Shown here: positions 9,429 to 15,919 of the stretch, piece by piece | How positions within the stretch are numbered: position 1 is the stretch's first letter | How the letters are laid out: each line of letters opens with the position of its first letter | Assembly: GCA_022616415.1 (NCBI GenBank) | Contig: JAKEEU010000131.1 | Coordinates: forward strand, 62,001 to 126,000 | From: Candidatus Zhuqueibacterota bacterium | Lineage (GTDB): Bacteria; Zhuqueibacterota; Zhuqueibacteria; Zhuqueibacterales; Zhuqueibacteraceae | Direction of reading: 5' to 3' | DNA: 64,000 bases | Notes under the pieces: generated by a model | What the model saw: only the letters and a program-made list of their open reading frames with translations | The model's database searches: none | Told to the model about the DNA's origin: nothing | Position numbers and translations under genes: made by a program

Positions 9429-10262
9429 TTAGTTGACCAGATTTTTCAGCTCATCGACGCTTTGAATGGTAAGCAGTGCTCTGGCAATACGATCCAAATC
9501 ATTCATCTCATCGATCGCTTGAATCTTTTGCCGGATTTCGTCCGGAACTACACCAAATCGTGCAGATATTTGCGTAAGAAGCAAATGCTGAATCTTCTCG
9601 CGGACGATTTCTTGAATGACCGGTACATCTTCCATGGCAAAACCTCCGAGTAATTGGCGAAGCGTCTCCTTGGTTAAAGTTCTAATGCGATGGGAAATAA
9701 AACCCCCTAAAAGTGCAACGAGATTTCTGCGTTCTTCATCGTTTAGTTCTGGCGCCTCCTTAATTTTATCAACCCACACCGGTGCCTGTTGTTCAATCTC
9801 CCGTGGAGAAATGTCACAAAGCGGCAAGAGTGGTATCAAATGAACGCCGCCAAGTCGAATCAGTTCCTCGACTTTGAGACGACTGAAAACGATGATCTTC
9901 GGCGAGAATTTCAAAACCGACGAGTGAGCGAATTGGCGCTCAAACGACAAAGCGGCCTGATAATTCGATTCTTCCAGAAAAATCACTGCCGCATCCATGT
10001 CACCAGTGTATTTGTGCTGGATGCAATAAAGCATCTTCGTTGCGACCATGCGATGATACAGATACTCGTCGTCGTATCCTTGCGTCTCAACCAAAGCCAT
10101 ATAGGCTCCCGATTGGTCGATCAGAAAGAGATCGGAGCGTTTTTCAGTTTGCTTGAGTGTTATGCTTTTGGCTACATAATCACCTGCTCGAACTCCAATG
10201 AATTTGGCAAACGCATTTGTAAAATGGGTCGCATATTCATGAAACAGCTTGTCTGTCGCCAT
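9429..10262 (-). CDS. Rpn-family PD-(D/E)XK nuclease / transposase-like protein
   Basis: A 277-residue protein. The N-terminal half fits the Rpn/PD-(D/E)XK nuclease-transposase family: LFHEYATHFTNAF opening, then KRSDLFLID and a second acidic strand VETQGYDD, which would supply the D and E-x-Q metal-binding residues. The C-terminal half is helical with ISARFGVVPDEIRQKI, like the tails of this family. Such proteins promote recombination or act in phage defence. GGAGGGAG lies just upstream of the ATG. It is probably transcribed with the upstream DUF433 gene from the duplicated promoter at 10967-10995. Confidence 0.8.
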   Translation of the reverse strand: MATDKLFHEYATHFTNAFAKFIGVRAGDYVAKSITLKQTEKRSDLFLIDQSGAYMALVETQGYDDEYLYHRMVATKMLYCIQHKYTGDMDAAVIFLEESNYQAALSFERQFAHSSVLKFSPKIIVFSRLKVEELIRLGGVHLIPLLPLCDISPREIEQQAPVWVDKIKEAPELNDEERRNLVALLGGFISHRIRTLTKETLRQLLGGFAMEDVPVIQEIVREKIQHLLLTQISARFGVVPDEIRQKIQAIDEMNDLDRIARALLTIQSVDELKNLVN

Positions 10263-10404
10263 TGCTTTCTCCCTCCTCGATCTCCACTAATATACATAAT
10301 TTTTTCGCACAAGGTCAAGACGATGTTTCATGTCTTCAGTTCTTATCATAACCTCCCGATTGGGTTTGCGCAATTTCAGTCTGCAAACGGATACCAAGGT
10401 TTTA

Positions 10405-10428
10405 CTATACATCGACGAGAATCTTCAC
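10405..10428 (-). pseudogene. Remnant of a DUF5615 (PIN-like) toxin gene
   Basis: The DUF433 stop codon overlaps a GTG (GTGA) that opens VKILVD, the usual start of DUF5615 toxins (M-K-I-L-x-D-E-N-L). After seven codons the frame runs into TAG TAA, followed in frame by Asn-Leu. No toxin-length frame follows. DUF433-DUF5615 overlapping pairs are standard, so this looks like a toxin gene reduced to its first codons. The match is short, hence the modest confidence. Confidence 0.45.
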
Positions 10429-10664
10429 GATGGCTCCACTTTCCCCAGGATATGCCTTGACGCAAACTCTAAAAGCTGAATGGCTTGCTCGCTTTTAACG
10501 GTCGGAAAGTTATCAAGAAACTCGGCTAAGCTGCACCCATCCATAAGATAGTCAAATAGGGTCCGAGCCGGAACTCTCGTGCCCACAAACACCGGAACGC
10601 CGCCCATGATTTCCGGATCAGAATGAATTGGGAGACCATTTGCCGAAAATGTGACGTTACTCAT
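10425..10664 (-). CDS. DUF433 antitoxin-like protein
   Basis: A 79-residue DUF433 protein. It has the characteristic core I-x-x-x-x-x-x-x-GGxPVFxGTRVPxxTLFDYL, followed by SLAEFLDNFPTV and a C-terminal helix, as in the winged-helix antitoxins normally paired with DUF5615 toxins. The length is normal for the family. The toxin that should follow is only a seven-codon remnant (10405-10428), so the antitoxin is an orphan. The gene lies downstream of the duplicated promoter and upstream of the Rpn-type gene. Confidence 0.85.
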   Translation of the reverse strand: MSNVTFSANGLPIHSDPEIMGGVPVFVGTRVPARTLFDYLMDGCSLAEFLDNFPTVKSEQAIQLLEFASRHILGKVEPS

Positions 10665-10830
10665 GGCGAACCTCCTTACGCTTGTTGATACAAGCAGACA
10701 GGAATTTTACAACAGGCCGGTTTTGCCAAATTACAAAACCGTTTAAAGATACTGAAAGCAAGAACATTAGCCAGGTTCAAGCATTCTGAGTAAAAATATA
10801 AAAAAAATCAAAAAATGCAAGCGCTCTCTT

Positions 10831-11005
10831 CAAAGTATAAAAGCGGCGTCGCGGCATGGTCTCTCTCTTTCGAGATGAATACGTTCTCTCACACAGCCTG
10901 AAGATCAGGCTTTGGAATTTCCTTCGCGTTGCAGTGCAAATCAAAGCAGGGCGTACGTCATGAAAAAGAATACACAAAAGTTGGAGAAAAGTCAAGAGGA
11001 GAATT
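10831..11005. repeat. Direct repeat, copy B: displaced 5' end of the amidohydrolase gene
   Basis: This matches 9183-9360 and includes a relict start (MPRRRFYTL against MPRRCFCTL in the intact gene). After that the coding match stops and the frame ends 17 codons later (stop at 10777). It is therefore a promoter and leader without its gene. Confidence 0.9.
10967..10995 (-). promoter_or_regulatory. Duplicated promoter facing the DUF433/Rpn genes
   Basis: The minus strand carries TTGACT (10995-10990), a 17-base spacer and TATTCT (10972-10967), identical to the amidohydrolase promoter. It reads toward the DUF433 gene, 300 bases downstream, and the Rpn gene. Confidence 0.5.
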
Positions 11006-11102
11006 GTAGAACTTTGGCTTTGCGGATTTTGCCCTGCACTTCTGCTTAGTGATCACAAGCGTTTTTCGCCAAAACTAAGCTGATGATTGTAATAATTGTA
11101 GA

Positions 11103-11137
11103 AAAATCCCGCAATCCGCAATCTGCAATCCGAAATC
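11103..11137. repeat. Heptamer array (CGCAATC type)
   Basis: Five consecutive 7-base units, AAAATCC, CGCAATC, CGCAATC, TGCAATC and CGAAATC, end 22 bases before the YfiM-like start codon. Confidence 0.65.
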
Positions 11138-11159
11138 GGTATAAGATAAGGAGCGTCAC

Positions 11160-11558
11160 ATGTTACGAATTCGTTATTTTGGGGTTGTTGCATTTGTTTT
11201 GTTAAGCTTCTCGAACACCAACGCGCAACTATTCAAGCCCAATTGGAATGATTTTACTTTTCGCAAGGCAAAAGACAAATGGACGACCGACGACAAAGGC
11301 TTTCACGCTTTCGGATCGGCCTATCTCTACAGCGTTCTCGCGAAGAAAATGCCGAAAGGATACGCCGCTCTCACCACCATTGCGCTTGGTGCGGCCTGGG
11401 AAGTGAAAGATGCTTACGTGAGACATGACGTCGTGCCGATTTTGGGCGGCGACGGCTTTTCGTATAAAGATTTAACGTTTGACGTGGGTGGCGTGGCGCT
11501 GGGTTTGTTACGGGATTTGCTTTTTAAGGACAAAAACTCGAAGCCGGACAAGTTGTAA
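11160..11558 (+). CDS. YfiM-like (DUF2279) exported protein
   Basis: A 132-residue protein with a signal peptide (hydrophobic VVAFVLLSF, cleavage near Asn-Ala-Gln). The mature part shows the YfiM/DUF2279 pattern: DKW...FHAFGSAYLYS, a Gly/Ala-rich helix ending GAAWEVKDAY, then FSYKDLTFDVGGVALG. It is a small envelope protein of unknown biochemical role. AAGGAG precedes the ATG by six to eight bases. It is the only plus-strand gene in this section. A bulged GC-rich hairpin (CCGGCGCCTT/AAGGCGCGCCGG, 11606-11638) lies just after the stop codon and may end its transcript. Confidence 0.75.
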   Translation: MLRIRYFGVVAFVLLSFSNTNAQLFKPNWNDFTFRKAKDKWTTDDKGFHAFGSAYLYSVLAKKMPKGYAALTTIALGAAWEVKDAYVRHDVVPILGGDGFSYKDLTFDVGGVALGLLRDLLFKDKNSKPDKL

Positions 11559-11652
11559 AGCGCAAGGGTCAAAACAGGCCGCCATTAGTCACGCTATAAA
11601 GAAAGCCGGCGCCTTACATTAGGCAAAAGGCGCGCCGGAAAGAAGACAAATA

Positions 11653-11687
11653 AAAAGCGGAACAGCACAACAATCTGATCCGCTTTT
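11653..11687 (-). terminator. Intrinsic terminator copy 1 (minus strand)
   Basis: The minus strand reads AAAAGCGGA, a 17-base loop, TCCGCTTTT, then further T-rich sequence. A near-identical hairpin lies at 12862-12894, downstream of the intact BNR gene. Confidence 0.6.
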
Positions 11688-12000
11688 AGAGATCCCCCTT
11701 TGCAAACCTGCGAAGTCAGACTTGGGCAACGGAATTTTCCAAATTTGAAGAATCGTTGCGCCCAAGTCCGACTTCACCTTCACCGCATCAAAATCATCTT
11801 GTGCGTTTCAATTTTTTCGCCCGCCCGCAATTGATAAAAATAAACGCCGCTTGGAACACCTTGCGTCTGCCATTGGATTTGATGCTCACCCGCGTTTTGT
11901 TTGCCGTCAACGAGCGTGGTGATTTCTTGTTTAGAGATATTGAAGATTTTTAATGCAATTGGGCCGGCTGGTGTAACGGCGTGGTAATGATAGCCTTCCA
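11653..12000. repeat. Duplicated 3' gene end, copy 1
   Basis: The terminator hairpin, a second long hairpin (GAAGTCAGACTTGGGC paired with GCCCAAGTCCGACTTC, 11712-11775) and the last 60 or so codons of a sorting domain occur here. All three occur in the same order at 12862-13205. The two copies flank the nuclease/DUF2283 pair. Confidence 0.85.
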
Positions 12001-12011
12001 GGAGTTGGGAA
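11780..12011 (-). pseudogene. Remnant of a FlgD-like C-terminal sorting domain
   Basis: The minus-strand frame ending at 11780 reads LKIFNISKQEITTLVDGK, GEHQIQW, GVPSGVYFYQLRAGE and a closing KMILMR. This is nearly the same as the C-terminus of the BNR protein at 12995. There is no start codon and no passenger domain. The upstream end fades into the 3' end of the DUF2283 gene. It is a truncated copy, not a working gene. Confidence 0.85.
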
Positions 12012-12023
12012 AGAGCCGTCTTT

Positions 12024-12389
12024 TTACGCTGACACGGGAAGCGGATGCAAGGAGGTAATCAGAATCGTTTCCATCAGCGAGGGCGTGTAAGCCGACAGCG
12101 AAAGAAACTCACTCACGGGCGGATGCAACGTGATGTCCAGCACCATCTCGCGAAGCTCGCCGGAAAGCTGCGCCAAGCCGGTGAGCGGAAAACTGCGCGG
12201 GCCGACTTCGGTGCGTTGGGCCAACAACGAGTATTCAAATAAGGTGAGCCCGACGGCCCTGCGCTCGGCTTTATTGATGCGCAACAGAATATGATCGTTT
12301 AATTCAATGCCCGTTGCTTTTTCGCCCGGTGCGAATGAAACATAGAGCGTATCGCTCTTTTCGTCATAATTGACATTTGGAGTTGCCAT
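12024..12389 (-). CDS. DUF2283 protein, probable antitoxin
   Basis: A 121-residue protein starting at the ATG at 12389, four bases after the stop of the nuclease-like gene. The N-terminal 55 residues are a DUF2283 domain: YDEKSDTLYVSFAPG, then ELNDHILLRIN and AVGLTLFEYS. DUF2283 proteins are typical small antitoxin partners. The C-terminal extension of about 60 residues is longer than usual and of unknown use. The tight spacing indicates translational coupling with the upstream gene. Confidence 0.8.
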   Translation of the reverse strand: MATPNVNYDEKSDTLYVSFAPGEKATGIELNDHILLRINKAERRAVGLTLFEYSLLAQRTEVGPRSFPLTGLAQLSGELREMVLDITLHPPVSEFLSLSAYTPSLMETILITSLHPLPVSA

Positions 12390-12393
12390 ATTC

Positions 12394-12723
12394 TTACCCA
12401 ATTTCTTTCTGAAATGCCGTTGTAATGAAATTGTTGAAAGCGGGTTTTCCTCTGTCATCCAGGCCGAATCCGAATAACACGATAGCCATAATGTGCGTGT
12501 TATCCTCCGCCAGACGGTCAAAAGCTTTGAGGTAACGGTATTTTCGCGGATTGAGTGAATCCTGTTTTCTATTGCCTGTCCGAATTGTCTCTTTCAGTTG
12601 CTCTTCACACTCTTCCATTTCCGGATGATTGACGTCCTCGATGATATGTTCCCATCGTTCCTGCGTAAGATAAATTTCATTACCATAGCGGTCGCGAACC
12701 GTCCACCTTCTTCCGGTAATCAT
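12394..12723 (-). CDS. PBECR/DUF4258-like nuclease, probable toxin
   Basis: A 109-residue protein. It opens with WTVRDRYGNEIYLTQERWEHI, followed by a HPEM helix, then RTGNRKQDSL, KYRYLKAF, a hydrophobic strand MAIVLFGFG and FITTAFQKE at the end. This order (W-x-H-I...HPE...strand...TAF) is that of the small RelE/Barnase-EndoU-ColicinE5-like nuclease families. The assignment rests on the motif pattern only. It is the first gene of a two-gene unit with the DUF2283 antitoxin and lies between two copies of a duplicated gene end. Confidence 0.6.
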   Translation of the reverse strand: MITGRRWTVRDRYGNEIYLTQERWEHIIEDVNHPEMEECEEQLKETIRTGNRKQDSLNPRKYRYLKAFDRLAEDNTHIMAIVLFGFGLDDRGKPAFNNFITTAFQKEIG

Positions 12724-12861
12724 GATTTCCCTTTCATCTTACCGAAAGAAAATAAGCAATTTGATACACAATTGCAACTCAAAAATACGGCTCATAAAGG
12801 ATTTTCTACTTCCAATATAGCACAAAATTTTGATGAACACAACAACTGTTTGCTGAAAAAC

Positions 12862-12894
12862 AAAGCGGACCAGCACAACAATCTGATCCGCTTT
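12862..12894 (-). terminator. Intrinsic terminator of the BNR gene (copy 2)
   Basis: The minus strand forms AAAGCGGA/TCCGCTTT followed by GTTTTT, about 100 bases after the stop codon. A longer hairpin (GAAGTTCGACTTGGGC with its exact complement, 12926-12990) lies between the stop codon and this terminator. Confidence 0.6.
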
Positions 12895-13205
12895 TAAATA
12901 TCCCCCTTTGCAAATCCAAGAATGCGAAGTTCGACTTGGGCAACAGGATTTGACAAAATTTGAAAGATTTTCGCGCCCAAGTCGAACTTCACTTTCACCG
13001 CATCAAAATCATCTTCCGCGTTTCAATGTGATCGCCTGCGCGTAATTGATAAAAATAAACGCCGCTGGGAACGCTCTGCGCCTGCCATTGGATTTGATGC
13101 TCGCCGGCATTTTGCTTGCCGTTAATGAGTGTGGCGATTTCTTCCCCGGCGAGATTAAAGATTTTTAATGACACTTGGCCGGCTTGCGCTAAAGCGTAAC
13201 GAATC
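12862..13205. repeat. Duplicated 3' gene end, copy 2
   Basis: This is the intact counterpart of 11653-12000: terminator, long hairpin and the last codons of the BNR protein's sorting domain. Confidence 0.85.
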
Positions 13206-15574
13206 GTCGTCGAAGGGTTGAAGGGGTTGGGATAGTTTTGCGCCAAAAAGTAGCTGGTTGGAATTTGATCGGAGCGGGCTTCCGCGACTCCGGTACGAAT
13301 ACTCCCATAAATGGCCTCGAGCGTGTCGGCATGGGTTTGGAGCTCACTCAGGTTTGCGCCCAACACCAGGCCATACGCCACCGTGGCGGAATCACCAACC
13401 GCCAATGAAAAAGGCGGCGCGGTCAGCAGCACACCATAGTCGGCAGGATCAGTTGGAATCGTAATGCCTCCCTTGCTCATGAATTGATACCTCAAGGCGT
13501 CGTCGCCACCGGCATCCTGCGGTCCGTAGGCGAGTACCGTGTGCGGGACATTGCCTGTTCCTAATAGCTTGAGTCCGATATATCCTCCCGGATCGTTTTG
13601 GCTGTCATACACATAAATCATGTGCCTCTGGCTGTCGTAACCCGCCAAGTCATCATAGTTCTCTTCGAACGGCGGAACGGTGACAGCAGGATCGAGCCAG
13701 GGACTGACAAACACATTGCTCAAGTTGCCGTTTCTGCCGAGATTTTTTATGGTGTATTGAAACACAATGAAATCATCCCGCGTCGGCGCTGACCATTGGT
13801 AACTTTGCTGGTGTACGCGCACTCCAATGGGGGAGAATGTTGATAAATCGTCGTATGTGACACTGCCATCCTGATCAGACACGCCGGGGGCTAAAGTATA
13901 GGTTGTTCCCGGTGTTCTACTCCAATCACCTTCATAGTAATCGCTGCTAGACACCCGCCTTTGCCCGCCGCCGATGGCGCCGACATACAAACTGCCCATA
14001 GCTAAATACTCTCGACCATTTTCGCGTGGCCAGTAGGCTGAGGTGCCCGTTGCCGAGAAAAATTCGGCCAGCCGCCCATCATCATTAAAGGAAAGGATCA
14101 CATTGCCGGCATTGTGAACGCCCCTGACCCTGGTTGGGAACCAACTGATATTCACGGTATTGGAGGAGTTATCCGTGATCGAAAAAGTGGGAATGACCTC
14201 ATCTCCCAATTGCACGGGCCCGATGCCGGCGCCCCAAATATTATCCGAGGCGTTTTTCTCATGGTGTTGTCCATCGTCAAACATCTGAAAGGGACCATTC
14301 GAGGTCTCGTTGAGGGTATAAGAAAGTTTCACGTCCGCGATTCCGGCTTCATCATCCACCATGCCCTTTACAACGGCAAAACCCTGTTCCGTTGCCATGG
14401 CAAATGCTTCGAGCAAAGCCGGCGGCGGGTTGTTGTCCATAGTCGTTCCGATGAGGCCATACCAAATTTGCGTTTGAAAAGATTGGGGACTCCAACGATC
14501 CGACCAAAAAGAGACAAAGGGCTGGTTATTGACCAAAGTCGTATTATGTTCGGCATCGTAATTGGCATAGCGCGTGAATTGGGCCGGTGCGCTCCAGGAA
14601 TTCCCGCCGTCCGTGCTCTTGGTGTAATAAATATCCAAGTGCCCGTATCCGGGGACCGTACTCAATACCCAGCGCTCGTAAGTCATCCACAGGGTGTCAG
14701 CCGACTGGCGCAGAACTTTGGGAAAGACTTCGTCTTGAGGAGAATTCACAATTGGCACGGGCGCAGACCACGTGTTTCCGCCATCGGTGCTGGTTCTCCG
14801 GTAAATGTCCGGGTTTCCGCTGGAGTATTCACTATAAACGGCATACAATGTTGAGCCACTGCCTGAAACGACTGTGCCACCAAGTGCTTGGGCAGGAGTG
14901 GCGAACAATGCTCGTTCCGAGCTCCATGAAGCGCCGTTATTCGTGCTGGTGCGAAAATAAATATCATTTCGGTTATAGAGCAACCACAGTTTCCCATCCA
15001 CCGTCTGCGTTACGTTGAGAGTAAAACCTCCGTCAAGTGGAGTAACAATTCTTGGCGCGGTCCAACTTTTGCCATTGTCGTCAGAGAAGCTTGCGACTCG
15101 CCCCGCGCCACTTCCCCAGACCGCAATAATGCGTCCCGTAGTGGTCCGTACGCCGGAGAGCTGAAAAGCAAATGGAGTTGTTGCGGCCACGACGACGGGA
15201 CTTTCCCAGGAAACCCCGGCGTCACTGCTTGGCACACAGTAAACCGTATCTCCCATTTGACTTATCCAAACCATCAGGACTTGCCCATTGCCAAGCGAAA
15301 TCGGGCAGGAAGAAAAGTAAGAACCTGCCGGATCTTGGTGGGGGAATCGCATCGGCTCATTCAGTTGAGCATTTCGATAATTGGCTTTGAAAGCCAAATG
15401 GTCTTTTTGCATCTTGTCCGGGTAGAGCATGGGCAACACGCCACTGCCCTTGAGGATGCTGTGGCGAATTTGGTACGGGCTTTTGCTGATGGCTTTTTTG
15501 TCAAGCGTTTGCGCCATAATATGGCATGGCAGGGCAAAAGCCAGGATGAGGGACAGTCGCTTTACGTTTTTCAT
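12995..15574 (-). CDS. Secreted BNR-repeat (sialidase-like) protein with FlgD-type sorting domain
   Basis: An 859-residue protein. A signal peptide (LSLILAFALPCHIMAQ) is followed by a propeller domain with at least five Asp-box motifs (SSDAGVSWES, SDDNGKSW, STNNGASW, STDGGNTW, STDGGNSW) in residues about 90-340. The middle holds beta-rich domains. The last 90 residues are a FlgD-like sorting domain beginning YPNPFNPSTTIRY, with LKIFNLAGEEI and SGVYFYQLRAG. The Asp boxes suggest a sialidase-like fold, but no catalytic Arg triad could be assigned, so enzyme activity is uncertain. The C-terminus predicts export by a type IX-like route. Three palindromes lie 170-270 bases upstream of its start. 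Confidence 0.85.
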   Translation of the reverse strand: MKNVKRLSLILAFALPCHIMAQTLDKKAISKSPYQIRHSILKGSGVLPMLYPDKMQKDHLAFKANYRNAQLNEPMRFPHQDPAGSYFSSCPISLGNGQVLMVWISQMGDTVYCVPSSDAGVSWESPVVVAATTPFAFQLSGVRTTTGRIIAVWGSGAGRVASFSDDNGKSWTAPRIVTPLDGGFTLNVTQTVDGKLWLLYNRNDIYFRTSTNNGASWSSERALFATPAQALGGTVVSGSGSTLYAVYSEYSSGNPDIYRRTSTDGGNTWSAPVPIVNSPQDEVFPKVLRQSADTLWMTYERWVLSTVPGYGHLDIYYTKSTDGGNSWSAPAQFTRYANYDAEHNTTLVNNQPFVSFWSDRWSPQSFQTQIWYGLIGTTMDNNPPPALLEAFAMATEQGFAVVKGMVDDEAGIADVKLSYTLNETSNGPFQMFDDGQHHEKNASDNIWGAGIGPVQLGDEVIPTFSITDNSSNTVNISWFPTRVRGVHNAGNVILSFNDDGRLAEFFSATGTSAYWPRENGREYLAMGSLYVGAIGGGQRRVSSSDYYEGDWSRTPGTTYTLAPGVSDQDGSVTYDDLSTFSPIGVRVHQQSYQWSAPTRDDFIVFQYTIKNLGRNGNLSNVFVSPWLDPAVTVPPFEENYDDLAGYDSQRHMIYVYDSQNDPGGYIGLKLLGTGNVPHTVLAYGPQDAGGDDALRYQFMSKGGITIPTDPADYGVLLTAPPFSLAVGDSATVAYGLVLGANLSELQTHADTLEAIYGSIRTGVAEARSDQIPTSYFLAQNYPNPFNPSTTIRYALAQAGQVSLKIFNLAGEEIATLINGKQNAGEHQIQWQAQSVPSGVYFYQLRAGDHIETRKMILMR

Positions 15575-15745
15575 AACGCCTCCTCTAATGCGTCGATAGA
15601 GAAATTGATTGTTTGGTTTGACTCTCGCTTACTCAAGAACGATGCCAAAATGGTTGCGCCGAGCTTCAACAGCTTAATACTTTGCAATTACTCGTGTTAA
15701 CTTGAAGAGGCTATCAACACATAAGGAGAATTAAACGGTGGGATT
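15575..15745. promoter_or_regulatory. Leader of the BNR gene with a weak sigma-54-like promoter
   Basis: The minus strand carries TTGGCATCGTTCTTGA (15648-15633). The -24 element TTGGCA fits, but the -12 element reads TTGA instead of TTGC. It is therefore a weak candidate, placed 60-75 bases before the start codon. GAGGAGG lies just ahead of the ATG. Confidence 0.25.
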
Positions 15746-15842
15746 GCTTCCAAAAATTTGGAAGCGAAAATGAGGCTATTTAAACAAGGACTTGGATTTC
15801 TAAAAAATTGGAAAGAGGCGTGGGTTTTTCCCAAAATTGGGA
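15746..15842. promoter_or_regulatory. Three palindromic operator-like sites at 50- and 30-bp spacing
   Basis: GCTTCCAAA-AA-TTTGGAAGC (15746-15765), TTTCTAAAAAATTGGAAA (15797-15814) and TCCCAA-AA-TTGGGA (15829-15842) share the core CCAAAA-TTGG. Their centres are 50 and 30 bases apart, near whole helical turns. They lie between the kinase stop codon and the BNR gene start, with no other gene in this gap. A dimeric regulator binding upstream of the BNR gene would explain them. Confidence 0.5.
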
Positions 15843-15919
15843 CGATCGCGGAATGAATTCATCTCACCGGAGTTGACCAATAAGCAAAGTATTGAAGTGG
15901 ATTCAATTATCTTGCAACT

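Noticed and set aside
11103..11137. Heptamer arrays as possible CRISPR
   Set aside because: Units are only 7 bases with no spacers, and no cas genes are present.
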